A stretch of 64,000 nucleotides of DNA from an uncultured Lactobacillus sp. (GCF_948948975.1 NZ_CARBVX010000004.1:47484-111483), one strand, 5' to 3'. Shown: positions 19,583 through 28,361, counted from the first letter of the stretch. Made by a program: numbers and translations. The notes: a model not told the origin generated them from the sequence alone.

Positions 19583-19601
19583 CTTTAATCCCTCTATAAA
19601 C

Positions 19602-19643
19602 AAAAAATGTACTCAAGTTTCCATTTTCTTGAGTACATTTTTT
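19602..19643. terminator. Bidirectional terminator
   Basis: AAAAAATGTACTCAAG pairs with CTTGAGTACATTTTTT; lies between the PTS remnant and the exonuclease gene. Confidence 0.88.
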
Positions 19644-19657
19644 ATGCTTTTCCATGT

Positions 19658-20422
19658 TTATCTAGTAGTAACATCGACATCTAGTTCAATTGGACAGTGA
19701 TCTGAGCCCATAATATTGCTTAAAATCTTAGCATTAGTTAATTTATCTTCCAAATTATTAGATACTAGGAAGTAATCTAGTCTCCAGCCAAGATTTTCTG
19801 CCCGAGCTTCCTTATCACGATAGCTCCAATAAGTATACTTAGCTTCATCTGGGTGGAAGTAACGGAAAGTGTCAATGAAGCCAGCATTTAATAATTCAGA
19901 AAATTCTTTTCTTTCAATACCAGTAAATCCTGGACGATGGTGATTATCATCCGGCTCAGCTAAATCAATTCTTTCATGAGCGACACTCATATCTCCACCA
20001 ATAATTACTGGCTTGTATTGCATTAATTTAGTAACATAATTTCTAAAAGTTTGTGCCCATAATTCTCTAAAGTCTAGTCTTTGAAGCTTTTCTCCAGAAA
20101 ATGGTACTTGAACATTAATAAAGTAAAAGTTTGAAAACTCTAAAGTAATACTTCTTCCTTCGCCATCAACTTCTGGGACACCGAAGCCATTAGCCACAGT
20201 AATTGGTTTTTCTTTTGTAAAAACAGCAGTTCCGGCATAGCCCTTTCTTTCAGCATAATTCCAATATTGATAGTATCCTGGTAGATCTACTGATAATTCA
20301 TCCGGATGAAGACGTGTATCTTGTATTCCAAAAATATCTGCATCTAAGTCCATAAAAGTATTAACAAAACCATGACGTAAAGCGGCCCGGAAGCCATTTA
20401 CATTCCAAGACATAAATTTCAT
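19658..20422 (-). CDS. Exodeoxyribonuclease III/AP-endonuclease family protein with altered active site
   Basis: 254 residues in the EEP nuclease fold, full length for ExoA/XthA. Start ATG at 20422 fits the family N-terminus MKFMSWNVNG; a GTG and an ATG lie 6 to 7 codons upstream. Conserved: WNVNG, the Asp of GDMS (144), GWRLDYF and the terminal SDHCP. Changed against the family consensus: QET to QDT (metal-ligand Glu to Asp35), the VYTPNS motif to VQVPFS (catalytic Tyr to Gln105), and GDLN to GDMS (catalytic Asn to Ser146). The protein may be weakly active or inactive in AP cleavage. Single gene between terminators. Confidence 0.85.
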   Translation of the reverse strand: MKFMSWNVNGFRAALRHGFVNTFMDLDADIFGIQDTRLHPDELSVDLPGYYQYWNYAERKGYAGTAVFTKEKPITVANGFGVPEVDGEGRSITLEFSNFYFINVQVPFSGEKLQRLDFRELWAQTFRNYVTKLMQYKPVIIGGDMSVAHERIDLAEPDDNHHRPGFTGIERKEFSELLNAGFIDTFRYFHPDEAKYTYWSYRDKEARAENLGWRLDYFLVSNNLEDKLTNAKILSNIMGSDHCPIELDVDVTTR

Positions 20423-20508
20423 AATAATTCTTCTTTCCATCACAAAATAATAGGTCTTATCAACTCAATTGTACAAACTTAATCCCCATAGATGAAATAT
20501 TTCGACCT

Positions 20509-20547
20509 AAAAAATCGGATTAACTATTTAAGCTAATCCGATTTTTT
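20509..20547. terminator. Bidirectional terminator
   Basis: AAAAAATCGGATTA pairs with TAATCCGATTTTTT. Confidence 0.88.
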
Positions 20548-20548
20548 C

Positions 20549-20893
20549 TTATCTTGTTTTCAAATGCCAAACAAAGAATCCAATTCCAATTACTAATGCT
20601 AAAATTCCGGTCCAGATCAAACCAGCATATAAGCCGCCCAAAATTCCAAGAATTCCGGCAACAATCATCATTGCTAACCCAGCAATATCACCGCCTAACC
20701 CCTCACTATTTTCAGTCGAAACATAAACAATACCACTCGCCATAAATAGACCGCAAAGGAGAACTCCAATAATTCCTGCTACCATATTTTTCTCAGCAAT
20801 TATTCCCAAGAATCCACCTAATAGACCCTGAATAAATAACCAAACTGAATAGACAATCATTAAAATTCCAATTACTAATTTCGTAACTCTCAT
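20549..20893 (-). CDS. Four-helix small membrane protein of unknown function
   Basis: 114 residues with four Gly/Ile/Leu-rich hydrophobic segments (about 4-26, 38-55, 67-84 and 90-107). ATG at 20893 is chosen because GAGGGG lies 6 bases upstream; a longer frame opens 7 codons earlier. The pattern resembles DUF4064-like or other small membrane proteins of lactobacilli, but I do not recognise a specific family. Alone between a terminator and a divergent small gene. Confidence 0.7.
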   Translation of the reverse strand: MRVTKLVIGILMIVYSVWLFIQGLLGGFLGIIAEKNMVAGIIGVLLCGLFMASGIVYVSTENSEGLGGDIAGLAMMIVAGILGILGGLYAGLIWTGILALVIGIGFFVWHLKTR

Positions 20894-20997
20894 AAAAAAC
20901 CCCTCTTCTTTCACCTATTAAGTTAATATACTTAGGCCGAATATTCAAAATTTTTGATACAATACTTCTATGCTATAAATGAAAGACACAAAACATA

Positions 20998-21213
20998 ATG
21001 AGAATATTTGAGTTTATTGGATTAAATATTTATTTAGTGCTAATTGCGATTTTAATAGTTCGTCAAGTTAATGTAAGTCGTAATTTTAGAAATAATAAGA
21101 TTGATAAAGAAACATGTCAGAAATCAACGAAAAGAAACACAATTTTATTAGTGATAGTAGGTGTTCTGCTAATTTTATTTTTATATACACCGTTTAAAAT
21201 TTTGATTTTTTAG
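20998..21213 (+). CDS. Small two-helix membrane protein
   Basis: 71 residues: hydrophobic segment about 5-23, a basic cytoplasmic-type loop (RNFRNNKIDKETCQKSTKR), second hydrophobic segment about 48-66. No good SD is seen before the ATG, so translation is less certain. It lies 42 bases upstream of the histidine-phosphatase gene, which has its own TATAAT just before it. No family recognised. Confidence 0.5.
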   Translation: MRIFEFIGLNIYLVLIAILIVRQVNVSRNFRNNKIDKETCQKSTKRNTILLVIVGVLLILFLYTPFKILIF

Positions 21214-21255
21214 ATTTGTTATAATGTGAATTAGTGTTATTCAAGGAGTTTATAA

Positions 21256-21906
21256 ATGAAGAGAATTTATATTGTTCGTCATGGTCAAACTTATATTAAC
21301 CGCTACGATAAAATGCAAGGTTGGTGTGACACGCCCCTAACTGATGAGGGGGTCCAAGGCGCAAAAGATGCAGGTAAAGCCTTGAGTGAAGTTCCTTTTG
21401 ATATTGCTATCTCAAGTGACTTAAAAAGAGCTAGTGATACTTGTGATTATATTATTAATGAAAATTGTAAACGAGATGAGTTGCAACACCTTGCAACACC
21501 ATTTTTTAGAGAACAATTCTATGGCTTCTTTGAAGGAATGAATTCAGACGAAGCATGGCGTATGATTGGTGGGCCTCACGGTTATCCAAGACGAGATGAA
21601 CTACTTAAAGAAGTAGATATCAATACTATTAAGGACTACATGAAAGAAGCAGATCCATATCATGAAGCTGAAAACGCGAAAGAATACTGGAATCGCGTTG
21701 ATAAAGGCTTTGATTTAATTAGCAAATTAGATGGAGCTGAAAATATTCTCCTTGTTACCCATGGCTTTACAATTAGAAGTATTGTTTCTCGTTTTGCTCC
21801 TGGAGAATATAATTTAGCCCATGGTCCAAGAAATGCATCAATTACAATTATGAATATGACAGATAAAGATATGAAAATTATGTCTTATAACAAAATGTCT
21901 GTGTAG
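21256..21906 (+). CDS. Histidine phosphatase superfamily protein (phosphoglycerate mutase-like)
   Basis: 216 residues. The catalytic RHGQT is at 8-12, the second arginine region SSDLKRASDT near 54-63, the acid residue in REQFYGFFEG near 87-96, and the second His in VTHGFTIR near 166. The typical cofactor-dependent glycolytic mutase is longer with other insertions, so this is more likely a broad phosphatase of the CobC/GpmB type. SD AAGGAG, with TATAAT at about 21219. Terminator follows immediately. Confidence 0.88.
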   Translation: MKRIYIVRHGQTYINRYDKMQGWCDTPLTDEGVQGAKDAGKALSEVPFDIAISSDLKRASDTCDYIINENCKRDELQHLATPFFREQFYGFFEGMNSDEAWRMIGGPHGYPRRDELLKEVDINTIKDYMKEADPYHEAENAKEYWNRVDKGFDLISKLDGAENILLVTHGFTIRSIVSRFAPGEYNLAHGPRNASITIMNMTDKDMKIMSYNKMSV

Positions 21907-21941
21907 AAAAAAGCGCTTATCATTTTGATAAGCGCTTTTTT
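21907..21941. terminator. Bidirectional terminator
   Basis: AAAAAAGCGCTTATCA pairs with TGATAAGCGCTTTTTT between convergent genes. Confidence 0.9.
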
Positions 21942-21942
21942 A

Positions 21943-23805
21943 CTAATCTTCTTTTTGTAAAACAATATGTTGATATAAAATTACTGTTAATAAGTAGTAA
22001 ATTACGTAAAGTACTCCGAAAATAGTAAATGGAATCCAAAGTTTATCGTAGGTATTCATCCCCAAAATAGACTTAAATAATTGAAGTCCAAATAAAACAT
22101 CAATTACTCCTAAAGCAGCAGGTAAAGCAAATAGAATTCCAATTTCTTTTGCAATGGATGCTTTTAAAAGGCTCTTTCTTGTTCCAACCTTCCAAAGCAT
22201 TTGATATCTTGGTTTATCGCTATTTGCCCCAGATAAAACTTTAAACATTAATGTTGAAGCAAGCATTGCTAAAAATGCTAATCCTAAGAAGAAGCCCATA
22301 AATTCAAAACCAGAGGTCATACTTGAAACTAAGCGATATTGTGCTGATTTAGAATTAGAGAGATTTACATTAACTGCGTCTTTATCAACTTCTGGTGAAC
22401 TCATCATTTGAGTTGCTGATAAGTTTTGGAGTTTCTCAATATTATTAAAGTTACTTCTAAAATTGTTAACTCTTAAAAGCTCAATTCTATTTACTTTAGC
22501 CTTAACTTGATTATATTGAGTTTCTGGCACAACTTTAGCTTGAGCATCAATATATGGAGTTAAAGATACTAACTGATATTGTGCTTCATTAGTATCAGTC
22601 TTATTCTTAAAATCACTTGCTTTAATACGTCTAGTATCATAATGATTCATATCATTTTTTCTTGAATAATGTTGATACATGATCCGATTATTCTTGATTT
22701 GATTTTCTGGAATATAAAGTACTCTAGTTTTTTCTTTTCCTTTACCTTCTACCACCATCTTATAGTCAAACGTTGTAGTAGATTTTACAGAAACTTTCTT
22801 TAATTGATTATCTACTTTTTTATTATGACCATACAGAACTACATCATAATAGGTACTTTGCATTGACTGTTCAGTCATATTGTTAAAGTTCAAACCAACT
22901 GTAATTGCTCCTAAAGCAAGAGCAAATAATAAGGAGACAGTAGATAAAATTCGAGTATAATCACTTAATCTAAACTTAAGTTGTCCTAAAGTGAAGGAAT
23001 GTAATTTCTTATATTTGTAAGCTAAGTTCTTACGGAGTAAATCAATAATTGCTGTAAAGAAGGAATCAAAAGTAAAGTAAGAACCAAAAACGATTGTAAA
23101 GAAGGCTATTGGAATAGTTTTCGTTCCTAATTTTGCTGCATGCATCATTGCCCAATAACCAAGAGCAAGTAACGCAATTCCTAAAAGTGCTTCAATAAAT
23201 TTCCATAATTTATTTCTATGTAATTTAACTGGTTTTTGATCTTCATGAAGTAAGTTAATCACATTTGACTTAACTAATTTATGACGATTCCAAAAAGCTG
23301 CTAAGAAAAACAAAATCGCAAAGAAAGCTATTGTCCAAAGTAAAGCTGGTAAGTAAAAACCAACAAATTTATGGATTTGCAATCCTAGTTGGGAAATCAA
23401 CACACTGGAAACTCCCTGCGTTAAGCCAACCCCTAAGACTGTACCCAATAAAGTAGCCAGTAAACCAACAACAAGAGTTTCGGTAAATATTAATCTTCCA
23501 ATTTTGCTTGTTCTAGCTCCTAGCATCATATACATTCCATAGTCTTTTTGTCTCATACTGAGCAAAAAACTATTGGCATATACAATATAGACAAAAGTGA
23601 TAATAGAAAGTAATGCAATTCCAAAACCAAAAACAATTTGGGTAATTTTAAAAGCAATGCTTAGTGAACCCTTTAAAAAGGCTGGGTTTGTAGCTAGCGT
23701 CATAAACATATAAAAGATGGCACTAGCAAAAGTTAAGCCTGAAAAAAGAACTAAGTAGTCTTTGAACCGGCTTTTAATCCCGGTTAATGATAATTTCCAA
23801 AGCAT
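21943..23805 (-). CDS. ABC transporter permease, BceB/FtsX family
   Basis: 620 residues with about ten membrane helices: one near the N-terminus, an FtsX-type trio at about 60-170, a central group, a large extracytoplasmic domain (about 310-500), and three C-terminal helices. This is the architecture of Bce-type permeases for antimicrobial-peptide resistance and sensing. Encoded 19 bases after the ATPase gene and surely translated with it. No two-component system gene accompanies it in the window, so the sensor partner, if any, is elsewhere. Resistance role inferred from family. Confidence 0.85.
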   Translation of the reverse strand: MLWKLSLTGIKSRFKDYLVLFSGLTFASAIFYMFMTLATNPAFLKGSLSIAFKITQIVFGFGIALLSIITFVYIVYANSFLLSMRQKDYGMYMMLGARTSKIGRLIFTETLVVGLLATLLGTVLGVGLTQGVSSVLISQLGLQIHKFVGFYLPALLWTIAFFAILFFLAAFWNRHKLVKSNVINLLHEDQKPVKLHRNKLWKFIEALLGIALLALGYWAMMHAAKLGTKTIPIAFFTIVFGSYFTFDSFFTAIIDLLRKNLAYKYKKLHSFTLGQLKFRLSDYTRILSTVSLLFALALGAITVGLNFNNMTEQSMQSTYYDVVLYGHNKKVDNQLKKVSVKSTTTFDYKMVVEGKGKEKTRVLYIPENQIKNNRIMYQHYSRKNDMNHYDTRRIKASDFKNKTDTNEAQYQLVSLTPYIDAQAKVVPETQYNQVKAKVNRIELLRVNNFRSNFNNIEKLQNLSATQMMSSPEVDKDAVNVNLSNSKSAQYRLVSSMTSGFEFMGFFLGLAFLAMLASTLMFKVLSGANSDKPRYQMLWKVGTRKSLLKASIAKEIGILFALPAALGVIDVLFGLQLFKSILGMNTYDKLWIPFTIFGVLYVIYYLLTVILYQHIVLQKED

Positions 23806-23824
23806 AATTATTTCCTTTCTATTC

Positions 23825-24571
23825 TTAACGTCTACCTAATTCAGCAATAATTTCTTGATAAAATTCTTCTCTACTTTTACCATCTTTTTTAATTTCTTTT
23901 CCGATCTTACCATCTTTAATGAAAAGAATTCGACTAGCATATGAAGCGGAGTATGGATCGTGAGTAACCATTAAAATAGAAACTCTATCATTTTCATTTA
24001 GACCTTTCATTGTTTCAAGTAATTCAGTAGCACTCTTTGAATCAAGTGCCCCAGTTGGTTCATCTCCATAAAGAATAGCTGGTTCATGAACTAATGCACG
24101 CGCTGCTGCAACACGTTGCTTTTGCCCACCAGAGATTTCTGCTGGATATTTACTTAAGATGTGATCAATTCCTAATCGCTTAGCAATTTTATCAACTTTA
24201 GGATTAATCTGACTACTCTTCACATTTTGAAGTGAAAGAGGAAGAGCAATATTTTCACGATTAGTTAAATTCTCTAATAAGTTAAAATCTTGAAAAATAA
24301 AGCCAATCTCTTGACCCCGGAAATCTGCCATTTGATTTTTATTTAAGCCAGTAATATCGCGGCCATTAATGTATACATTTCCAGTTGTAGGTTGATCTAA
24401 TGTAGATAAAATATTTAACAAAGTAGTTTTACCAGAACCAGATGCACCCATGATTCCAACAAATTCACCACGTTCTACATCAAAACTAACACCCTTTAAA
24501 GCTTGGTATTGTTTTTCACCTTTTTTACCATAAGTCTTAGTAATATTTTGCACTTGAACTACTTCACTCAT
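23825..24571 (-). CDS. ABC transporter ATP-binding protein, BceA/MacB type
   Basis: 248 residues. Walker A GASGSGKTT at about 42-50, Q-loop IFQDFNLLENLT, signature ISGGQKQR at about 146-153, Walker B ILYGDEPTGALD and the switch His in VTHDPY. The length and the PTGALDS sequence fit the BceA/LolD-type subfamily. GAGGAG precedes the ATG. Partner permease follows at once; the gene is divergent from the APC permease leader at 24.7 kb. Confidence 0.9.
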   Translation of the reverse strand: MSEVVQVQNITKTYGKKGEKQYQALKGVSFDVERGEFVGIMGASGSGKTTLLNILSTLDQPTTGNVYINGRDITGLNKNQMADFRGQEIGFIFQDFNLLENLTNRENIALPLSLQNVKSSQINPKVDKIAKRLGIDHILSKYPAEISGGQKQRVAAARALVHEPAILYGDEPTGALDSKSATELLETMKGLNENDRVSILMVTHDPYSASYASRILFIKDGKIGKEIKKDGKSREEFYQEIIAELGRR

Positions 24572-24680
24572 TTTGACTCCTCTTTTCGTTATAGTGTATT
24601 ACGTACCTGTTATACTATATAATACAGACACCGTGTAAAAAAGTAAAGTTTGTTTTTTAATTTTTTATCTTTTCTTCTTG

Positions 24681-24686
24681 TATAAT
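24681..24686 (+). promoter_or_regulatory. Candidate -10 of the leader/APC permease transcript
   Basis: TATAAT 47 bases before the leader-peptide ATG; no convincing -35 at standard spacing. Confidence 0.45.
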
Positions 24687-24732
24687 AGAAACCGTGATTA
24701 TAAATAAAATATGATATGAAATGAGGTATAGA

Positions 24733-24777
24733 ATGCAGGGAAGCTACTTCTTCAACCCACCTCCTAAATTTAGATAA
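24733..24777 (+). CDS. Leader peptide upstream of APC permease
   Basis: A 14-codon frame, MQGSYFFNPPPKFR, with its own SD (GAGG, 6 bases before the ATG), ending 35 bases ahead of the permease start. Proline codons 9-11 read CCA CCT CCT; the bases CCTCCTAAA within them and the next codon are the exact complement of the permease SD region TTTAGGAGG. A ribosome held on the Pro-Pro-Pro would cover this strand and leave the permease SD free. This is the layout of translational attenuators. Function is inferred; the peptide is too short for homology by eye. Confidence 0.6.
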   Translation: MQGSYFFNPPPKFR

Positions 24778-24805
24778 ATGATAATAGTATAGGATTTTTA
24801 GGAGG
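24760..24805 (+). promoter_or_regulatory. SD-sequestering hairpin before APC permease
   Basis: CCTCCTAAA (24760-24768) and TTTAGGAGG (24797-24805) are perfect nine-base complements with a 28-base AT-rich loop. The right arm contains the AGGAGG that lies 7 bases before the TTG start of the permease. Confidence 0.65.
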
Positions 24806-24812
24806 AAATTTT

Positions 24813-26261
24813 TTGGATACTTTTGATGAGGCACAAAAACGTAAAAAACTAACCTGGCCCGTGATTGCCTTAATGGACTTTGTTACAGTTATTGGTTTTG
24901 ATGACATTATCTATAACTTTCAAAATCAAGGATTAGCTGTAGTTAGTGACTGGATATTACTGTTAATTCTATTTGTAGTTCCATACGAATTAATTGTCGG
25001 ACAACTAGGGGCTACTTTTTCAGATGACGGCGGAGGTTTATCTTCTTGGCTAAGACACACCTCTGGCGATCGAATGGGTTATATTACAGCTTGGTGTTAT
25101 TGGGTAGTTTCATTGCCTTACTTGGTTGATGTAGCGAATTCAACGGTTGTTTCTTTTGCATGGCTTTTTAAAGGACATGCATTAAGTGACAAAGAAATGA
25201 GCAATTGGGCTTTTGCTTTATTTACAGCAATCATCTTTGTCATCTTTATCTTCTTCCAACATCGCTTTGCTAACTCGCTACAATGGTTATCGATCATTGG
25301 TGGCGGTGCAATGTTCATTATGACAATTCTTTTTGTAATTATGACAATTGTATATTTAGGTGAAGGCCGTAGAATTGCTACTCAACCGTTCCACTTTAAG
25401 AATTTTTTACCAACTTTTGATATGAAATTCCTAATGTCATTAGGATTATTAATTTTTGCCATGAACGGGGCAGAATTTGTTGCTCCTTATGTTACTGAAA
25501 TGAAAGATGGCCCCAGAAACTTTCCAAAAGCAATGTATATGCTAGCAATCATGACAGGTTTTCTAACTATTTTTGGTTCATTTGCTCTAGGTGTATTCTT
25601 CAATGCACATCACCTGCCTGATGACTTAAAGATGAATGGTTCTTACTATGCCTTCCAAGCCATGGGTGAAAAGTTTGGTATGGGAAAATTTTTCTTATAC
25701 ACTTTCATTATTACCCAAGCTCTTTATATGCTAGCCCAACTAGCTGTTTTAGTTGATGGGGGTGCTAGAATCTTCTTATCAGATACTGCCAAAAAATACT
25801 TACCAAAACAATTAACTAAAACTGATAAGAATGGCTTACCAATCAATGGATATTGGTTAACAACAGGAATCTGTTCTGTCCTTCTATTTTTGAGCGCTAC
25901 GCTTCCTTCAGTGAATGATATTTTTAATCAGTTATTAAACCTAAACGGAATTGTTTCTCCATATGTTACTGGGTTACTCTTCTGGGCATTTATTAAAATT
26001 AGACTTCACCCAGAAAAGTTCCCATCTCAGTACGTTTTTATTAAGAATAAAACATTTGCTGTTATTGTCGGCTGGTGGTGTTTAATTATTACTGTTACCG
26101 GAGCAACCTTTGGAATCGTGCCAATCGATGCTAAAGCAGGATCCTCTACTTGGTGGCACATGTTAATCTTAAATATTGTTGAACCACTTTTGATGATTGG
26201 GTTAGGTGTACTTTTACCATTAATTGCTAAATGGCAAAGAACAAGGGAAAAACAAAATTAA
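24813..26261 (+). CDS. APC-family amino acid permease
   Basis: 482 residues with about twelve hydrophobic helices and the amino acid/polyamine/organocation layout: an N-terminal MDFVTVIGFDDI helix 1 break, GAEFVAPYVTEMKDGPRNFPKAM at about 220-242 as the conserved loop after helix 6, and C-terminal helices. The TTG start is supported by AGGAGG 7 bases upstream. It resembles glutamate/GABA-antiporter-like permeases in general form, but the substrate cannot be assigned. Its translation start is embedded in the hairpin at 24760-24805, next to the leader peptide. Single gene followed by a terminator. Confidence 0.85.
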   Translation: MDTFDEAQKRKKLTWPVIALMDFVTVIGFDDIIYNFQNQGLAVVSDWILLLILFVVPYELIVGQLGATFSDDGGGLSSWLRHTSGDRMGYITAWCYWVVSLPYLVDVANSTVVSFAWLFKGHALSDKEMSNWAFALFTAIIFVIFIFFQHRFANSLQWLSIIGGGAMFIMTILFVIMTIVYLGEGRRIATQPFHFKNFLPTFDMKFLMSLGLLIFAMNGAEFVAPYVTEMKDGPRNFPKAMYMLAIMTGFLTIFGSFALGVFFNAHHLPDDLKMNGSYYAFQAMGEKFGMGKFFLYTFIITQALYMLAQLAVLVDGGARIFLSDTAKKYLPKQLTKTDKNGLPINGYWLTTGICSVLLFLSATLPSVNDIFNQLLNLNGIVSPYVTGLLFWAFIKIRLHPEKFPSQYVFIKNKTFAVIVGWWCLIITVTGATFGIVPIDAKAGSSTWWHMLILNIVEPLLMIGLGVLLPLIAKWQRTREKQN

Positions 26262-26264
26262 AAC

Positions 26265-26296
26265 AAAGGCCAAATCCTTAGTAGATTTGGCTTTTA
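26265..26296 (+). terminator. Terminator of the APC permease gene
   Basis: GCCAAATC / GATTTGGC stem followed by TTTTATT. Confidence 0.8.
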
Positions 26297-26489
26297 TTAT
26301 CATTTGATAACATAACAATATGTAAAAGCCTTTTATTTGCTATTATTTCATTGACGATTTATATTTATAAGTGAAGGCAGTCTTCATAGAGAAGCAAATA
26401 AATAACAATTTATTTAATTGCTATTACTTTATATAAATATTTAGTAAATATATTAAGAAGAAGTTTTTGATGTTCTAAATCATAATAAT
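26297..26489. other. AT-rich non-coding stretch
   Basis: About 190 bases with no open frame or clear signal that I can support; it leads into the structured region at 26490. Confidence 0.4.
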
Positions 26490-26910
26490 CGTTCACTATT
26501 TTCACTACTTTTTCCCGTCTATAGTTCAACAAAATTAAAATAGTGAATTAATTGTTAGTAAAATACAGTTTAACTAAATTCTTCAGGAAGCTGAAACGTA
26601 TCGCTACATACGATCTCAGTTTAAACTATGTATTACAAAGATAATAAATTTGTCACCCTATATACCCTTAAGTCGTGAGCTTTCCTATTCCCCCATAATT
26701 ATATGACTTAAGTGATTTTCTTAATTAACTACCTTTGATACAGTCAGTTTAATTCATTTACAAGTGTAAAAATTTATTATGGTATTAGAGCATCAATTAC
26801 ATGCTCCACTCATATTTATGTGCACGGTTAATTAAAGTAATTATCTCTATTGGGATATTACCGTGTTCAAATATCCTAAGGTCACTTCGTTATTCGAAGT
26901 GGCCTTTTTG
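26490..26910 (+). ncRNA. Candidate structured RNA upstream of hflX
   Basis: A run of strong inverted repeats without coding content: an 11-bp stem 26492-26502/26537-26547; a three-way-junction pattern (26567-26573/26621-26627 enclosing TTCAG-gaag-CTGAA and CGTAT-cgctac-ATACG); an 8-bp stem 26667-26674/26705-26712; GAGCAT/ATGCTC at 26788-26806; and CACGGT 26823-26828 with ACCGTG 26860-26865, crossed by GGATAT 26853-26858 with ATATCC 26871-26876 as a possible pseudoknot. A terminator closes it. It does not look like tmRNA, RNase P RNA or SRP RNA. Promoter not identified; strand chosen from the terminator's T run. Confidence 0.45.
26878..26910 (+). terminator. Terminator before hflX
   Basis: CACTTCG / CGAAGTG core extended by AAGG / CCTT, loop TTAT, then five T. 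No gene on this strand ends nearby, so it must stop a non-coding transcript or read-through. Confidence 0.8.
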
Positions 26911-26918
26911 TATCAAAA

Positions 26919-26947
26919 TTGATTTTTATTTAAAAAGAAATTATAAT
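26919..26947 (+). promoter_or_regulatory. Promoter of hflX
   Basis: TTGATT, 17-base spacer, TATAAT; right after the preceding terminator and about 90 bases before the start. Confidence 0.65.
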
Positions 26948-27037
26948 TTTTATACTATTAAATAAAGGAATGGTTATGATGATTTTTTAAGCCATTAAAT
27001 ATAATTATGAAATACTTTTTGAAAGCAGGTGAATTAT

Positions 27038-28318
27038 TTGATCGATAATCAACCAAAAAAGATTAAGGCCTTTATTGCAGGCGTAAATTTAAATGATCCT
27101 AATTTTGATTATTATATGACTGAGCTAAGAGAATTAGCACTTGCCAACAACCTAGATGTTGTTGGGGAAGCAAGCCAAAAGGCTGAAAATATCGTTGCGG
27201 GAACATATTTTGGTGTTGGTAAACTTAATCAAATTAAAAATATGGCTCGCGAATTACATGCTAAGATCTTGGTCATTAATGATGAGCTTTCGCCAACTCA
27301 AATTAGAAATATTGAGCGCATGACAAAACTTAAAGTGCTTGATCGAACTGAATTAATTTTAGAAATTTTCTCTAATCGCGCACGTAGTAGACAAGCTAAA
27401 CTACAAGTTCAACTTGCTAGATTGCAATATGAACTACCTCGGCTTCATCCATCGGAAAACAATCTAGACCAGCAGCGTGGTTCTGGTGGTGCAAGTGGTG
27501 GGTTTGCTAACCGTGGTTCTGGTGAAACTAAACTTGAGCTAAATAGACGAACTATTGGTAAACAAATTAGTGCAATTAAAAAAGAACTAAAAGACATTAG
27601 CAAACAAGAAGAAATAAAATCTGCTAGACGAAACAATTCTCGTCTACCACAGGTTGCCCTCGTTGGCTATACTAATGCTGGAAAATCAACAACGATGAAT
27701 GAGTTGTTGAATATCTTTAGTGATGAAGCGTCTAAAAAGCAAGTATTTGAAAAAAATATGCTATTTGCGACTTTAGACACTAGTGTTAGAAGAATTGACC
27801 TAAAAGATGACTTAAGTTTTATCCTTTCGGATACCGTTGGTTTTATCTCCAAGCTACCTCATAACTTAATTGAATCATTTAAGGCTACTTTGCAAGAGGC
27901 TAAAGATGCTGACTTGATAATCAATGTCGTAGATGCCTCCGATCATAATATGGTTCAAATGATTAAAACGACCCAAAAAGTTCTAGATGAATTGAAGATT
28001 ACCAATGTCCCAATGATTACTGCTTATAATAAAGCTGACTTAACAGATCGCAATTATCCACAAATTGAGGGAAATGATATTTTATATTCAGCTAAAGATC
28101 CCGAATCAATTAAGCAACTAGCTGATTTAATTGTTAAAAAAGTTTTTGATAATTACGAAAAGGTAAACTTGGTCTTACCTTTATCAGACGGTAAAAATTT
28201 AGCCTATCTTCATGAATATGGTCAAATTTTAAATGAAGATTTCAAAGATGATGGCGTTCATGTTACAGTAAGACTATCACCAAAAGATCTAGAAAAATTT
28301 AAAACTAAAACTGTTTAA
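27038..28318 (+). CDS. hflX: Ribosome-associated GTPase HflX
   Basis: GTPase that splits stalled or idle 70S ribosomes. About 426 residues. The N-terminal HflX domain has the glycine-rich linker with RGSGGASGGFANRGSGETKLE near 152-172. The G domain has G1 GYTNAGKST at about 209-217, G3 DTVGF near 269, and G4 NKAD near 329. I prefer the TTG at 27038 because AGGTGA is 5 bases upstream; a GTG at 27029 overlaps that SD. Monocistronic, with its own promoter and terminator. Confidence 0.92.
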   Translation: MIDNQPKKIKAFIAGVNLNDPNFDYYMTELRELALANNLDVVGEASQKAENIVAGTYFGVGKLNQIKNMARELHAKILVINDELSPTQIRNIERMTKLKVLDRTELILEIFSNRARSRQAKLQVQLARLQYELPRLHPSENNLDQQRGSGGASGGFANRGSGETKLELNRRTIGKQISAIKKELKDISKQEEIKSARRNNSRLPQVALVGYTNAGKSTTMNELLNIFSDEASKKQVFEKNMLFATLDTSVRRIDLKDDLSFILSDTVGFISKLPHNLIESFKATLQEAKDADLIINVVDASDHNMVQMIKTTQKVLDELKITNVPMITAYNKADLTDRNYPQIEGNDILYSAKDPESIKQLADLIVKKVFDNYEKVNLVLPLSDGKNLAYLHEYGQILNEDFKDDGVHVTVRLSPKDLEKFKTKTV

Positions 28319-28323
28319 CAAAC

Positions 28324-28358
28324 AAAAAAGGTGTAGATTTTAAAATCTACGCCTTTTT
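28324..28358. terminator. Bidirectional terminator
   Basis: AAAAAAGG-GTAGATTT pairs with AAATCTAC-CCTTTTT. Confidence 0.88.
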
Positions 28359-28361
28359 ATA

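Noticed and set aside
26490..26910. tmRNA, RNase P RNA or SRP RNA
   Set aside because: The conserved cores of those RNAs (tRNA-like ends, GAGGAAAGUCC region, GGAAGGAAGC tetraloop domain) are not visible.
26962..26990. Tiny MMIF frame after AAAGGA before hflX
   Set aside because: Four codons with no codon pattern or pairing to the hflX SD; likely chance.
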